Program-made: the position numbers and the translations under genes
In this document: piece by piece, positions 9,393 through 18,347 of the stretch
How the letters are laid out: the number at the start of each line of letters is the position of its first letter
Numbering within the stretch: the stretch's first letter is position 1
Notes under the pieces: model-generated
Database searches by the model: none
What the model was told of the DNA's origin: nothing
What the model saw: only the letters and a program-made list of their open reading frames with translations
From: Enterobacterales bacterium
GTDB lineage: Bacteria > Pseudomonadota > Gammaproteobacteria > Enterobacterales > Enterobacteriaceae
NCBI GenBank assembly: GCA_947478475.1
Contig: CANJWD010000007.1
Span: 1-43,623, forward strand
Reading direction: 5' to 3'
Length of the DNA stretch: 43,623 nt

Positions 9393-11113
9393 TGGCTATC
9401 TGTTGCCGCGCTGATTTCTCCTTGTTGCATCATCTGGCTGATTTGCCGCTTATTGCTGTCCGTAGCCTCGACAGAGCCGCTAAGGGAAGCTTTAAACGGC
9501 ACCTCACTGGAAAGCTCGCCGGTGAGTTTTAACTGCAAATCGCCCTTGCCATGCAGTGGCAGCAGTGGCCATCCCCAGTTGTGTAGTGTATTAATCTCCA
9601 CCGAACGCCCGGTGAGTTGTAGTGAAAATGGCCGCCTCTCCTGTTGACCGATCGTCGCGCTGGCTTCCAGTAGCCCGGTGCTGGCGAAGGCATTCACATT
9701 ACTCAAGGTGATCTGTTGATCGTCTGCATTGAGTGTCATCGTGAAGTGACGCAGATCGTTTTTGTTGAATGTGGCATTACTGGCATTAACAGTCAGCAGA
9801 CCGGACCACAAGTTCCAGTGATGTTCCTGCGCCAGCAACAGGTTATTGCCATAAGTATCAAGCGAAGTTACCTGAAAAGGAAAAGCAGGCGTGATATCAA
9901 TCAGTAAGTTATTGTCAGCAGATAATTTTGCCACTGAAATTTTAGACAGCCAGTGCGGTAATGGGCGTCGTAACACGGTTTTCCAGTCGGCTGGCAGGGT
10001 ATACTCCAGCGCAGCGAGCGCCACATCGTCCAGCTGGAGGTGCTGAATTTTCCGTATCCAGCGCCCGCTGGCCCTTAGCAGCCCGCCCTCCCAGCGCGTA
10101 CTGAATTGTTTAATGGCAATACCGGAAGCGTCGAACGTCATGCTGGCAATAGGGTCAATAAAATGCGTGCTCCCGATAATGATATCTGTTGCGTTCAGAG
10201 CCAGTGAACCATCGGCAGCCTGCCAGTGACCCTTTTGTAACGTGATATTTTGCAGCGTGAAATCCAGATCACTGAACGCCCAGTTAACCCCCTGCAAGCG
10301 GGCCTTAACCAGATCAAACCGTTTGAAAGTTATCGGTGGTAACGATGATAAAGAATGTGCCGACTGTTGCCACAATTGCTTTAGGGTCCCGGAGGATTGC
10401 AATCGTGTGTTGCTTAAGCGTAAGTTATCGCATAACCAGCTGCCATCAGCTATTCTGAGCGTGTCTCCGGTGACAGTCCCGCCCGCTATCTCTGCGCCAA
10501 AATTACTCAGCAACAGATGATTTTTATTAAATTCCCCCTCGATAAGCGCTTGTTTTATTGCTATCCCATTGATATTCAATGAAGCGATATCCAGTGAACC
10601 TGCACTTAATTTAAACTGACTGTTTTCACTGAAATTCGTCGTGGGCGATGGCCAGGGAAGTACCCGGGCGTTCACCTGATGCCCGGAAATGCGCCACTGC
10701 CCGGAAGTTGTATTCAGCGACATATTGGCGAGCTGGAGAAAATCGGCCCGAAGCTGAGGGAGTGGAACGGGGGTATTAAAATCAAAGGTCAGGGTACCAT
10801 TTTGCAGCAACAGGCTATGAAAATGTAAAGGCGTCGTGAGTTGTTGCCAGCCAAGGCCCAGCGTCACTTGCTGTGCATCAAGGTGAACAGAGTGGCTGCC
10901 AGCGGAGAGTTTGATATTCATCAGACGAAGCTGTGTGGGTCGTGACCATGAATAGTCTATTTTTTCCACAGCAAGATGGTACTGGCTATTGCTATTGATC
11001 CAATGACAGAGCACGCCTGCCGCCCAGCTGGTTGGCAGTAACAGGTATAACACAGTTACCGCCAGCACCAATAGCAGGGTGAGCGTAAGCGACAGTTTCC
11101 CGATAAAATTCAT
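9389..11113 (-). CDS. yicH: AsmA-family protein YicH
   Basis: This is a large AsmA-like protein of the envelope. The family is linked to outer-membrane lipid homeostasis, and the exact role of YicH is unknown. It has an N-terminal membrane anchor (about 5-27) and a long periplasmic beta-rich region. Similarity to E. coli YicH (569 aa; 574 here) runs end to end, including MNFIGKL, the SNxxYHLA-like segment, FTSRWEGG-like and LEYTLPADW. The ATG at 11113 follows AAAGGAGC. It starts 40 nt after apeR in the same direction, so it may be read through from the ape operon. The E. coli neighbours of yicH are absent. Confidence 0.9.
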   Translation of the reverse strand: MNFIGKLSLTLTLLLVLAVTVLYLLLPTSWAAGVLCHWINSNSQYHLAVEKIDYSWSRPTQLRLMNIKLSAGSHSVHLDAQQVTLGLGWQQLTTPLHFHSLLLQNGTLTFDFNTPVPLPQLRADFLQLANMSLNTTSGQWRISGHQVNARVLPWPSPTTNFSENSQFKLSAGSLDIASLNINGIAIKQALIEGEFNKNHLLLSNFGAEIAGGTVTGDTLRIADGSWLCDNLRLSNTRLQSSGTLKQLWQQSAHSLSSLPPITFKRFDLVKARLQGVNWAFSDLDFTLQNITLQKGHWQAADGSLALNATDIIIGSTHFIDPIASMTFDASGIAIKQFSTRWEGGLLRASGRWIRKIQHLQLDDVALAALEYTLPADWKTVLRRPLPHWLSKISVAKLSADNNLLIDITPAFPFQVTSLDTYGNNLLLAQEHHWNLWSGLLTVNASNATFNKNDLRHFTMTLNADDQQITLSNVNAFASTGLLEASATIGQQERRPFSLQLTGRSVEINTLHNWGWPLLPLHGKGDLQLKLTGELSSEVPFKASLSGSVEATDSNKRQISQMMQQGEISAATDSH

Positions 11114-11153
11114 AGATCAATCAGCTCCTTTAAAAAATGACGGCAGCACCCGC

Positions 11154-12383
11154 TTATTTCCAGCGCCGGACGACAAGCGATGTATTAATGCCACCAAAGG
11201 CGAAATTATTTGACTGGAAAAATTCACAGTCGAGGGAGCGGATACCGCCCATAATATAGTCCAGGTCACCACAGGCAGGATCAGGCCTGGATAAATTGAT
11301 TGTGGGCGAAAACCAGCCTTCCCGCATCATTGCAAGGGTTAGCCATACTTCCAGCGCACCACAGGCCCCCAGAGTATGGCCGAAATAACTTTTCATTGAT
11401 GAGACTGGGGTCGCGTTGCCAAACACTGCCGCGGTGGCGTGTGTTTCCGCGATATCACCCAAAGTGGTAGCGGTGCCATGCGCGCTGATATAACCAATTT
11501 CGCCTGCCGGGAGTCCTGCCGTGCACAGTGCACGTTCCATACAGGTTTGCATAGTAGAGCGCTGTGGCTGAGTGATGTGTGTTGCGTCACAGTTGGTGGC
11601 AAAACCGATAATTTCACCCAGTGGTGTGGCCCTCCGGGCCAGTGCATGCTCAAGTTCTTCCAGTATCAGTGTTCCGGCGCCTTCACCAATCACGAGACCA
11701 TCACGCCCGCAGTCGAACGGCGCCGGCGTAGTTTTCGGCGCGTCATTGCGCTGACTGGTTGCAAATAGCGTATCAAACACCGCTGCCTCCGAGGGGCAGA
11801 GTTCCTCAGCACCCCCGGCCACCATCAGCGTCTGGTAACCATGGCGGACCGCCTCCCAGGCATAGCCAATAGCCTGGCTGCCGGAGGTACAAGCGCTGGA
11901 AGTGGGTATGATTCGGCCACGCAGGCCGAAAAATAGCCCGATATTGACTGCTGCCGTGTGTGGCATCATCTGTAGATAAGTGGTGCCGGTAATATTATTG
12001 GTGTGCTTTTCAGTCAGCATAGTGGCAAATTCACTGACGGGTTTGGTACTGCCGGTAGAAGAACCGTAGGCGATACTGGTTTCACCACTGATCAGCGCCG
12101 GATCGCCGAGCAATCCTGCTTGCTCCAGTGCCAGTTCGGTGGCACGAGTAGCCAGCAGTGCTACCCGCCCCATCGAGCGAATACGTTTGCGTGTATACTG
12201 CCGTGGTAAAACAAAATTCTCGATCGGCGCTGCAAGCAGGGTATTAAGGCCCCGGTACTGGCGCCATTCTGGCATGGTACGTACCGCGTTTTCGCCCAAT
12301 TTTAGTCTGCCAGACACTGATGCCCAGTCGTTGCCAAATGCGGTTACTCCACCCATCCCGGTGATCACCACGCGGCGTATCAT
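11154..12383 (-). CDS. apeR: Beta-ketoacyl-ACP synthase ApeR
   Basis: This condensing enzyme of the FabF type is placed last in the aryl polyene operon, as in the E. coli cluster. The 409-residue thiolase fold is complete. The catalytic triad is visible: Cys165 in SSACTSG, His302 in SAHGTATTLGD and His336 in SYFGHTLGACG; the C-terminal glycine loop NNFAFGGIN is present. In characterised APE pathways ApeR is a ketosynthase additional to the ApeO:ApeC pair. Its start overlaps the end of apeQ by 4 nt (ATGA), pointing to coupling. No defect seen. Confidence 0.9.
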   Translation of the reverse strand: MIRRVVITGMGGVTAFGNDWASVSGRLKLGENAVRTMPEWRQYRGLNTLLAAPIENFVLPRQYTRKRIRSMGRVALLATRATELALEQAGLLGDPALISGETSIAYGSSTGSTKPVSEFATMLTEKHTNNITGTTYLQMMPHTAAVNIGLFFGLRGRIIPTSSACTSGSQAIGYAWEAVRHGYQTLMVAGGAEELCPSEAAVFDTLFATSQRNDAPKTTPAPFDCGRDGLVIGEGAGTLILEELEHALARRATPLGEIIGFATNCDATHITQPQRSTMQTCMERALCTAGLPAGEIGYISAHGTATTLGDIAETHATAAVFGNATPVSSMKSYFGHTLGACGALEVWLTLAMMREGWFSPTINLSRPDPACGDLDYIMGGIRSLDCEFFQSNNFAFGGINTSLVVRRWK

Positions 12384-13114
12384 AGCAGGCCTCCGTTGAT
12401 CGAAATGACCTGTCGGGTGACGTAACCGGCGATATCTGACATCAGATAGCAGGCCAGTCCTGCCACCTCCGCTGTTGTACCCGCGCGTTGCATCGGAATA
12501 AGCTTCATCGCCTCAGCGAGCACGACTGGCTCTATCTTCTGTGTCATCCCGGTGTCAATGACTCCGGGTGCAATGCTGTTAACGGTGATGCGGCGACTGG
12601 CCAGTTCTACCGCCAGTGCTTTGCTGGCACCGATAATCCCAGCTTTTGCCGCACTGTGGTTCACCTGACCACGATTACCCATCAGCCCGGAAACGGAAGA
12701 GAGGGTAATAATCCTTCCGCCACAGCGCAGACCAATCATCGGCATAATGCAGGGATGAATGACGTTGTAAAAACTATCGAGATTAGTATGAATAACATGA
12801 TCCCAGCCCGTTTCGTCAAGTGCAGGAAAGGCCGCATCCAGCGTAACCCCGGCGTTGCTGATCAGGCCATAATAAGCGCCATGAATAGCAATGTCGGCTT
12901 CAAGTGCCGCCCTTGAGGCAGAGCGTTCGGTGATATCAAAACAGAGTATACGTCCTTGACCACCAGCACTTTTTATCAAGCGCAGCGTCTCTTGCGCACC
13001 CTCGCCATCGCGGTGGTAGTGTACCGCCACCACAAAACCTTCTGCTGCCAGTCGACAGGCAATGGCCTTGCCGATACCTTTGCTGGCACCGGTGACCAAC
13101 ACTGAACGTTTCAT
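12380..13114 (-). CDS. apeQ: 3-oxoacyl-ACP reductase ApeQ with catalytic Tyr replaced by His
   Basis: This is a FabG-like short-chain dehydrogenase/reductase that would reduce the beta-keto group in each APE cycle with NADPH. The 244-residue protein has the cofactor loop TGASKGIG (8-15), the NAG motif (87-89), Asn111, Ser140 and Lys157. Where SDRs have the catalytic Tyr of YxxxK, this protein reads NHSAAK: residue 153 is His, codon CAC at 12656-12658 on the minus strand. A single T-to-C change from TAC explains it. The rest of the motif (GNRGQVN before, AGIIGASKALA after) is normal, so the protein probably folds but is likely inactive or changed. It overlaps apeP and apeR by 4 nt each. Confidence 0.9.
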   Translation of the reverse strand: MKRSVLVTGASKGIGKAIACRLAAEGFVVAVHYHRDGEGAQETLRLIKSAGGQGRILCFDITERSASRAALEADIAIHGAYYGLISNAGVTLDAAFPALDETGWDHVIHTNLDSFYNVIHPCIMPMIGLRCGGRIITLSSVSGLMGNRGQVNHSAAKAGIIGASKALAVELASRRITVNSIAPGVIDTGMTQKIEPVVLAEAMKLIPMQRAGTTAEVAGLACYLMSDIAGYVTRQVISINGGLL

Positions 13115-13602
13115 TCCACCCCATCCTGTTGTAAAAGTTCCTGTTGTAAAAGTTGTTGTAATTCTTCTTCCCCTGGCTGATAGATAGCCAGTCTGGCACT
13201 GGCCAGCAGTTTTCCGTCCTGACTAATCTCGCTGTCAAAACTGCCGAATTTATCATCCCGCATTAGCAGTATGACACGGATATCCAGTATACTGCCGGCG
13301 CAAAAAGTGGGCTGATGGCAGCACAAAGCCCGGGCGCCCAGTAACATACCCGGCCGGGGGCTGGCGCCCAGGGTCTGACGCTGGCGCCAGCCAAACCAGA
13401 CATCGACAGTTTGGGCCATCATCTCCAGTACGAACCAGCCGGGCAAGTTACCCGTCCGGTCAAGAAACGGTGCCAGAACCGAATCATTGCCAACTCGTAC
13501 CCGGCAGTGCGCCGACTCCTCCTTCACCTCTACGACTTCATCCAGCAGGAGCATCGGAGCCTGTTGTGGTAAGAGTGCGGCCACCGACCCATAATTATCC
13601 AT
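13111..13602 (-). CDS. apeP: Hotdog-fold dehydratase subunit ApeP
   Basis: ApeP is a FabZ/FabA-like hotdog protein that pairs with ApeI to dehydrate 3-hydroxyacyl-ACP in the APE cycle. The 163-residue protein has PMLLLDEVVEV, HCRVRV, the central segment NLPGWFVLEMMAQTVDVW and FGSFDSEI. The segment holds the conserved Glu but no hotdog His, which ApeI carries. The N-terminal LPQQAPM has Gln where the LPH motif of relatives usually has His. The C-terminal tail LQQLLQQELLQQ comes from a perfect 15-bp tandem duplication (13125-13154). It overlaps apeO by 8 nt and apeQ by 4 nt. Confidence 0.85.
   Translation of the reverse strand: MDNYGSVAALLPQQAPMLLLDEVVEVKEESAHCRVRVGNDSVLAPFLDRTGNLPGWFVLEMMAQTVDVWFGWRQRQTLGASPRPGMLLGARALCCHQPTFCAGSILDIRVILLMRDDKFGSFDSEISQDGKLLASARLAIYQPGEEELQQLLQQELLQQDGVE
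13125..13154 (-). repeat. Perfect 15-bp tandem repeat in the apeP tail
   Basis: CCTGTTGTAAAAGTT (plus-strand reading) lies at 13125-13139 and 13140-13154. A partial third copy, GTTGTAATT, follows. It is in frame and makes the LLQQE-type repeat at the ApeP C-terminus. Confidence 0.9.
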
Positions 13603-14767
13603 TTTTGATTCCTAAAATCAGGCAGGCGTTATTACCACCAAAGGCGAACGAACTGGAAAGTATAACGGGTCGTACCAGCGCTGTCGGTGTTCTGAGCAGA
13701 CCAAATTCTGGCAATGCCGGATCGGGTTCGCAGTACGAAAAATTCTGAGCGGGCAGCGGCAGTGCGCGCGTAAGCAGCAGCCAGCAGAGTGCCGCCTCAC
13801 CTGCGCCCGCAGCGCCCAGCATGTGGCCGGTCAGGTGTTTCGTCGAACTGCAGGGTACCTGGTTGCCAAACAGCTGATGTACAACCTGTGATTCAATCTG
13901 ATCGTTCAAATGCGTTCCGGTACCATGCAGATTGATATAACCAATGTCTGCGGCTGTCAGTGCGGCATCTGCCAGTGCCATATTAATCGCGCGTATTGCG
14001 CCACTACCACTGGGATCGGGTGCTGACATATGCCAGGCATAGGAAGATTCCCCAACGCCTAGCAGCGCCACAGGCTGAGGCTCCTTCGTGAGCAACATCA
14101 GAGCCGCTCCCTCGCCAATACTGATACCTCTGCGTGTGCGGCTAAAAGGCTGACAGAGTTCGTCAGAGAGTGATGCCAGGCTGTGAAATCCATTTATCGG
14201 CATGCGGCTAAGGCTGTCAGCGCCCCCGACGATTGCTGCATCAGCGAGACCGGCGGTGATGAGACGGCGGCCACTGATCAGCGCTCGCGCACTGGAGGAG
14301 CAAGCGGTGGAAAGCGTATAGGCCGGCCCGTTCAGTGACAGCAGGGCACTGAGAAAACGCGACGGATCTCCCAGTTCCTGCTGATAGTAGTGGTAGTTCG
14401 CACAGCGTTTTCCCGCCAGTACCGCACTTACCTGAGCGTCTCCTTCATCGAGGCCTGAGGTACTGGTGCCGAGCACTACTGCCACACGAGCGCGCCCGTA
14501 ACAGGCAATGGCCTCATCCACTTGCGGCCTAATCTGCGCCAGCGCCGCCAGTAACAGTTGATTATTACGGCTGTTATGTGCCGCCAGGTGTAGAGGAACC
14601 GGTGGCAGTGTTTCATCCACATGCCCGACCCAACAGGGGGCAGCTGGCGTCAGCCAGTGATGTTCCTGACGCATACCCGGTGCCCGGCCATGAACCAGAT
14701 TGTGGGCTATCTCATCAAGGGTATGACCTAACGCATTGAGCATACCGACGGCAGAAAAATAGATCAT
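13595..14767 (-). CDS. apeO: Beta-ketoacyl-ACP synthase ApeO
   Basis: ApeO is the main chain-extending ketosynthase of the type II aryl polyene synthase and forms a heterodimer with the chain-length factor ApeC. The 390-residue protein has Cys156 in STACSSS, His281 in LHGTGTHLND and His315 in KHLTGHMLGAAGAGE, and ends in SSSFAFGGNNACLIL. The ATG at 14767 lies within an imperfect 23-bp tandem repeat shared with the end of apeN. The active site looks intact. Confidence 0.9.
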   Translation of the reverse strand: MIYFSAVGMLNALGHTLDEIAHNLVHGRAPGMRQEHHWLTPAAPCWVGHVDETLPPVPLHLAAHNSRNNQLLLAALAQIRPQVDEAIACYGRARVAVVLGTSTSGLDEGDAQVSAVLAGKRCANYHYYQQELGDPSRFLSALLSLNGPAYTLSTACSSSARALISGRRLITAGLADAAIVGGADSLSRMPINGFHSLASLSDELCQPFSRTRRGISIGEGAALMLLTKEPQPVALLGVGESSYAWHMSAPDPSGSGAIRAINMALADAALTAADIGYINLHGTGTHLNDQIESQVVHQLFGNQVPCSSTKHLTGHMLGAAGAGEAALCWLLLTRALPLPAQNFSYCEPDPALPEFGLLRTPTALVRPVILSSSFAFGGNNACLILGIKNG

Positions 14768-14803
14768 GGTTTGCCCAGTAAATAGATCATAGTCTGTCCA
14801 GTA
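14759..14803 (-). repeat. Imperfect tandem repeat (about 23 bp) at the apeN-apeO junction
   Basis: Two copies of a unit that reads ATAGATCAT...CCAGTA on the plus strand lie at 14759-14780 and 14782-14803, separated by one A. One copy holds the apeO start codon; the other holds the stop of the apeN frame when it is read through its internal TGA. Confidence 0.75.
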
Positions 14804-15365
14804 ATTGAATCGCTATCTGGTAACCGAAGCTGTGCTGGTGCACTGCTACTGGCTGACGTTGGTCATGTGCGCCCTGGTAGAAAATTTCCGTTACCAGCAG
14901 ACTGTTTTCGTCACGCAATTCGCGCCGGTTCTCAGTGTCACTCAGGGTCCAGCCTGTGGGCAACTGCTCACGCCAGGCGGCCAGAGGTCAGTAACTGAGC
15001 ATAATATCAGCGAGCACCTGCTCGGCAGGTGGTAGTTCAGGCAGTAACAGCGATTGTTCAGTATGGATACCGTGTTGATCATAGATAATGCGAAAAAGAC
15101 GAATTCCCAATGAAGAGAGGCCCGCCATACTGAGCTGCTGCTGGTCGGCATGCAGCAGTACCAGCAAGTGATGTTGTTGCCCTTTTACGCTGGCAGTGAG
15201 CAGTTGTTGTTGATTGAGTCCCGGGCTGATGCCCGGTGGCGGTAATCTGATCTGTACGCCGGGCTTCAGCCAGACTTGCGGTTGGAATTTATTCTGCTTG
15301 TCCGCGCAGGCCGCTGAGAGTAAGAGCATCGCTGCCACAGTGACTAATAAATACAGGCTGTTCAT
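14787..15365 (-). pseudogene. apeN: ApeN lipoprotein (DUF3261) with internal TGA
   Basis: This DUF3261-type outer-membrane lipoprotein of the ape operon begins with a signal peptide and lipobox (LSAAC, Cys20). The frame stops after 125 residues (...LADIMLSY) at TGA 14988-14990. The same frame then continues for 66 residues without another stop (PLAAWREQLPTGWTLSD, then RRELRD, EIFYQGAHD) to TGA at 14787-14789, just before apeO. The total would be 192 residues, about family length. Relatives have Trp at the stop position (YWPLAAW-like), so one TGG-to-TGA change explains it. Readthrough would give a full protein; otherwise the product is truncated. The start overlaps apeM by 4 nt. Confidence 0.85.
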
Positions 15366-17761
15366 TTTTCTGTTCCATTTTTTTTCCCACTTTCTGTTCC
15401 ACTTTCTGTTCCACTTTCTTCTTTTTTTTCACTTTCTTTTCCGCCTGTAGCCTGCGGTGGTATGGCCAGGGGGGAGAGTAAAAACGCCGTGAAAATACCG
15501 CCAGAAAGTACAATACCGAAACTACTGATAGCCTGGGTGCTGCTGAAGACCAGCATACCCAGTGTTAGCAGGGTCGTGGCCATCGCCAGCACTATCGCCA
15601 GTAGTGATGTGAGCGGCACGGCCCGCGGATTACTAAAAAACAGCGAATAATTGATGCCAAGACCCAGTACCAGCACCAGAGCTAACAGAGAAAACAGGTT
15701 TAATGAATGGCCGCTGAAGGCCAGTATCGCCAGGGCAGAGCCCAAAGAGAGCAGGGAAGGTACCATACTCAGCAGGCCACGGCGCCAGCCAAGGCGAACG
15801 ACATAACTGCCGAAAATGGCAGCCACCGCCAGCAACAGTAATCCGCTCAGCATAGTGCGATAAAAGGCAAACGTTTTATCAAATACGGCCTTGCGGTCGA
15901 TCCACATCAGGCCAGGATATTCATCCGCCAGCTTCGCCAGCGCTGGCGCATTGCGTACACCATCCACCGGCACCAGCACTGCGCTCTGTCCGTCTGAGAG
16001 AGTCAGCCATAGCAAGCGCCAGCCCTCGCTGATGACTGACTGCTGCCATATCTCGGGGGTTACCGGCATCGGACTGAGATCAGGTGCCTTCGTGTGCATA
16101 CCAGCAGCCGCCAGGCGGGCTAGCACCGCAGGGGACGCGGTACGCAACAACGTTAAATCGGCCTGCTGACGCAGTAACGAAGAGAGCGGCAGCAGGCGGA
16201 AGGAACTCAGCCAGCCCTGGTGCTGAGCATCAGCAAGCCGGGGTGCCAGCTGCTCGAGACGTTGCAGAGTGCTCTGCGGGCTGGCGCCATAGACGGCAAA
16301 CCATTTCTGCTCAACACGCTGACCCGTCAGCGCAACAATGTGTCGTTCCTGTTGCAGGATCCCGGCAGGCAGATCCTGTAGCTGTGAAATATCATCACTG
16401 ATCGATAGCCGTGACAGACCCGCTACCGCAAAGAGTGTCACGGCGAGCGGCAGGCCAGTTCGCAAGGCGGTACTGTGCTGCCATGCAGACAACCAGCCTG
16501 CCATCAGCCTCTGCAGTGGCAGCGGTCGTACTGCTAATCGCCGCGTCAGACAGGGAAACCAGCACAGTACAGTCAGGCAGGCGGCGATCAATCCGGCGGC
16601 GGCGAATACTGCCAGCTGGCGCAGGCCTGGCAGCGGAGCGAGCAGCATAATCAGGTACGCGCCCAGCTGGGTACCAAGAGCCAGCAGCAGCGTTGGCAGC
16701 AGCTTATGCAGACTCTGCCCCGTACTGAGCTCGTTACCGTGCACCCTTCGTTCGGTGAGCCAGTACAGTGCATAGTCGGCAGAGATACCAACTATGCTGA
16801 TGCTCATGAGTAGCGTCATCAGGTGCAGTTCACCAAAAATCAGCAGCGTGGCAACAGTGCCCGCCAGTGCACCGATGCCTATCGATAACAGGCAGAGCAG
16901 TAGCGGATACAGTGAGCGGAAAATATAAAATATGAGCAACAGCACGCCGGACAGCGTTGCCGTGCCAAGTGTCGCAATATCATGTAGCGCCTGCTGACTG
17001 GCGTAATCACTGTAGAAAAGCGTACCACGTGTCAGCAGGCGTGCATCGGGCCAGCGCTGCTGCAGCGCTGTCTCCAGTATCCGCAGGCTGTGCACCAACT
17101 GACGAGTCTGCTGCATATTATCCGCAGCACCTGCTGAGGCACCGTGGATGACATACCAGCGCCGCCCTTGCTCATCCCGCGCCACCAGCCAGCCCCGTTC
17201 CATATGTAGCGCACTGCCCTGCTGCAATGCCAGCTGTGCGCTGCGGACCAGCAACAGCGGATCACGTGTCAGCTCCTGAGCACTAACGCCGGCAAATGCG
17301 GAATAGAGCTGTGCCACGACCCAGTCAGCCTGCTGCTGCTGGTTTTGCAGACGCCGTCGCGTTTGTGGATCGATCAGGCCGTTGCGGTGTTGCCAGTAAA
17401 ATTCGCCCCACTCCCGTTGCATGGCCTCCGTCATTGGCCCCTTAACATCGCTCAGGCCGGGCAAGGCCTGGAGTCTCTCCAGCCACCACTGCGCCACAGT
17501 GCTATCTGCTTCATTACCATCCGGACTATCCGGGCTCACCAGCCAGATAAGCTGGCTATCCAGCCGCTGCATGAATGCCTGCGTCAGTGCGGGCGGCATT
17601 TCCCCCATTGTTTGCTGGGGTAATAGTGCCAGCACGCTGCTGGTGAATGCGCTGCGCGGCAGCAGCCATAGCAGCGTCAGCAGTAGCATGATGCAAACTA
17701 GCAGCCAGCTAAGCCCCCACCTGCCGCGCTCAGAAAACAAAGCGCTTCTGTTCATCATCAC
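15362..17761 (-). CDS. apeM: MMPL/RND-type exporter ApeM
   Basis: This 799-residue inner-membrane protein of the MMPL family is proposed to export the aryl polyene lipid. The plan is one N-terminal helix (about 15-37), a large periplasmic loop, five helices (about 260-400), a second helix-loop (about 430-650) and five C-terminal helices, as in RND pumps. A motif with GISADYALYW-type residues lies in the first membrane block. The start may be GTG 17761 or ATG 17758/17755 (all in frame), overlapping apeL by about 30 nt. The C-terminal tail is a low-complexity ESGTESGTESG stretch from 12-bp repeats. Confidence 0.9.
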   Translation of the reverse strand: MMMNRSALFSERGRWGLSWLLVCIMLLLTLLWLLPRSAFTSSVLALLPQQTMGEMPPALTQAFMQRLDSQLIWLVSPDSPDGNEADSTVAQWWLERLQALPGLSDVKGPMTEAMQREWGEFYWQHRNGLIDPQTRRRLQNQQQQADWVVAQLYSAFAGVSAQELTRDPLLLVRSAQLALQQGSALHMERGWLVARDEQGRRWYVIHGASAGAADNMQQTRQLVHSLRILETALQQRWPDARLLTRGTLFYSDYASQQALHDIATLGTATLSGVLLLIFYIFRSLYPLLLCLLSIGIGALAGTVATLLIFGELHLMTLLMSISIVGISADYALYWLTERRVHGNELSTGQSLHKLLPTLLLALGTQLGAYLIMLLAPLPGLRQLAVFAAAGLIAACLTVLCWFPCLTRRLAVRPLPLQRLMAGWLSAWQHSTALRTGLPLAVTLFAVAGLSRLSISDDISQLQDLPAGILQQERHIVALTGQRVEQKWFAVYGASPQSTLQRLEQLAPRLADAQHQGWLSSFRLLPLSSLLRQQADLTLLRTASPAVLARLAAAGMHTKAPDLSPMPVTPEIWQQSVISEGWRLLWLTLSDGQSAVLVPVDGVRNAPALAKLADEYPGLMWIDRKAVFDKTFAFYRTMLSGLLLLAVAAIFGSYVVRLGWRRGLLSMVPSLLSLGSALAILAFSGHSLNLFSLLALVLVLGLGINYSLFFSNPRAVPLTSLLAIVLAMATTLLTLGMLVFSSTQAISSFGIVLSGGIFTAFLLSPLAIPPQATGGKESEKKEESGTESGTESGKKNGTEK
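15391..15414 (-). repeat. 12-bp tandem repeat in the apeM tail
   Basis: TTTCTGTTCCAC (plus-strand reading) is repeated exactly at 15391-15402 and 15403-15414, with a near copy at 15367-15378. It encodes the Gly-Thr-Glu-Ser repeats at the ApeM C-terminus. Confidence 0.85.
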
Positions 17762-18347
17762 TTAATATCCCGGGCTGGTGGTGCTGGTGATGAAAAACGA
17801 TCTCTGTACGATCACCCTGGCTATCATCCAGTATGATAGTGTCAATATAGGTCTGGCCCTGTAACCGGATGCTGCTAAACAACTTATTCAGCGGTGCGCT
17901 GCGGGGTGTTAGTATCAACTGCCAGCGTTGTGCGCCAGCATCGCGAAAATCCAGGGAAAAGTGCTTCGCCAGTAACACCGTATCAGCCTGTAGCAGGGCG
18001 CGCAGCAGATGGTTAAACTGAAATAGCTGTGGACTGGATTCAGCAGTGATCGTCTGTGGACTCTGCCCGGCTATGCGCTGCACCATGCGCCTGTCATCCA
18101 GCAGCAGGGTCAGAATAAATGGCTGCTGCTGCTGCCACCACAGCCCGTGTGTGCGCGCGATGATAAGTTCGCCACGAGAACGCAGCGGTTGCGCCAGACC
18201 TTTAATCTGGCGCAGCTGGCTGAATTGCGCACGCACCACCGGCTGATCTTTGAAACGCAGCTGCAGTTCCTCCAGCGTAACTGCCAGCACGGTACAACTG
18301 AGTGGTGACAGTATCAATAACAGCACCACTCGCAAAAAAAGGGTCAT
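17730..18347 (-). CDS. apeL: LolA-like periplasmic carrier ApeL
   Basis: This 205-residue LolA-related protein with an N-terminal signal peptide (hydrophobic 3-22, cleavage likely after VLA) probably shuttles a lipidated APE intermediate across the periplasm. Family traits are QFSQLRQIKGLAQPLRSRGE near residues 41-60, a WWQQQQPF segment and a C-terminal HFSLDF to WQLILTP region. It is coupled to apeK by a 4-nt overlap and to apeM by about 30 nt. The role is inferred from LolA and from the operon. Confidence 0.85.
   Translation of the reverse strand: MTLFLRVVLLLILSPLSCTVLAVTLEELQLRFKDQPVVRAQFSQLRQIKGLAQPLRSRGELIIARTHGLWWQQQQPFILTLLLDDRRMVQRIAGQSPQTITAESSPQLFQFNHLLRALLQADTVLLAKHFSLDFRDAGAQRWQLILTPRSAPLNKLFSSIRLQGQTYIDTIILDDSQGDRTEIVFHHQHHQPGILSDDEQKRFVF

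Noticed and set aside
13111-13602. No hotdog His in ApeP
   Set aside because: The His is supplied by ApeI in the ApeI:ApeP pair, so this is expected.
14805-15035. Plus-strand open frame at the apeN-apeO gap
   Set aside because: The minus strand here holds the clear continuation of apeN past its TGA; the plus-strand frame is a shadow.
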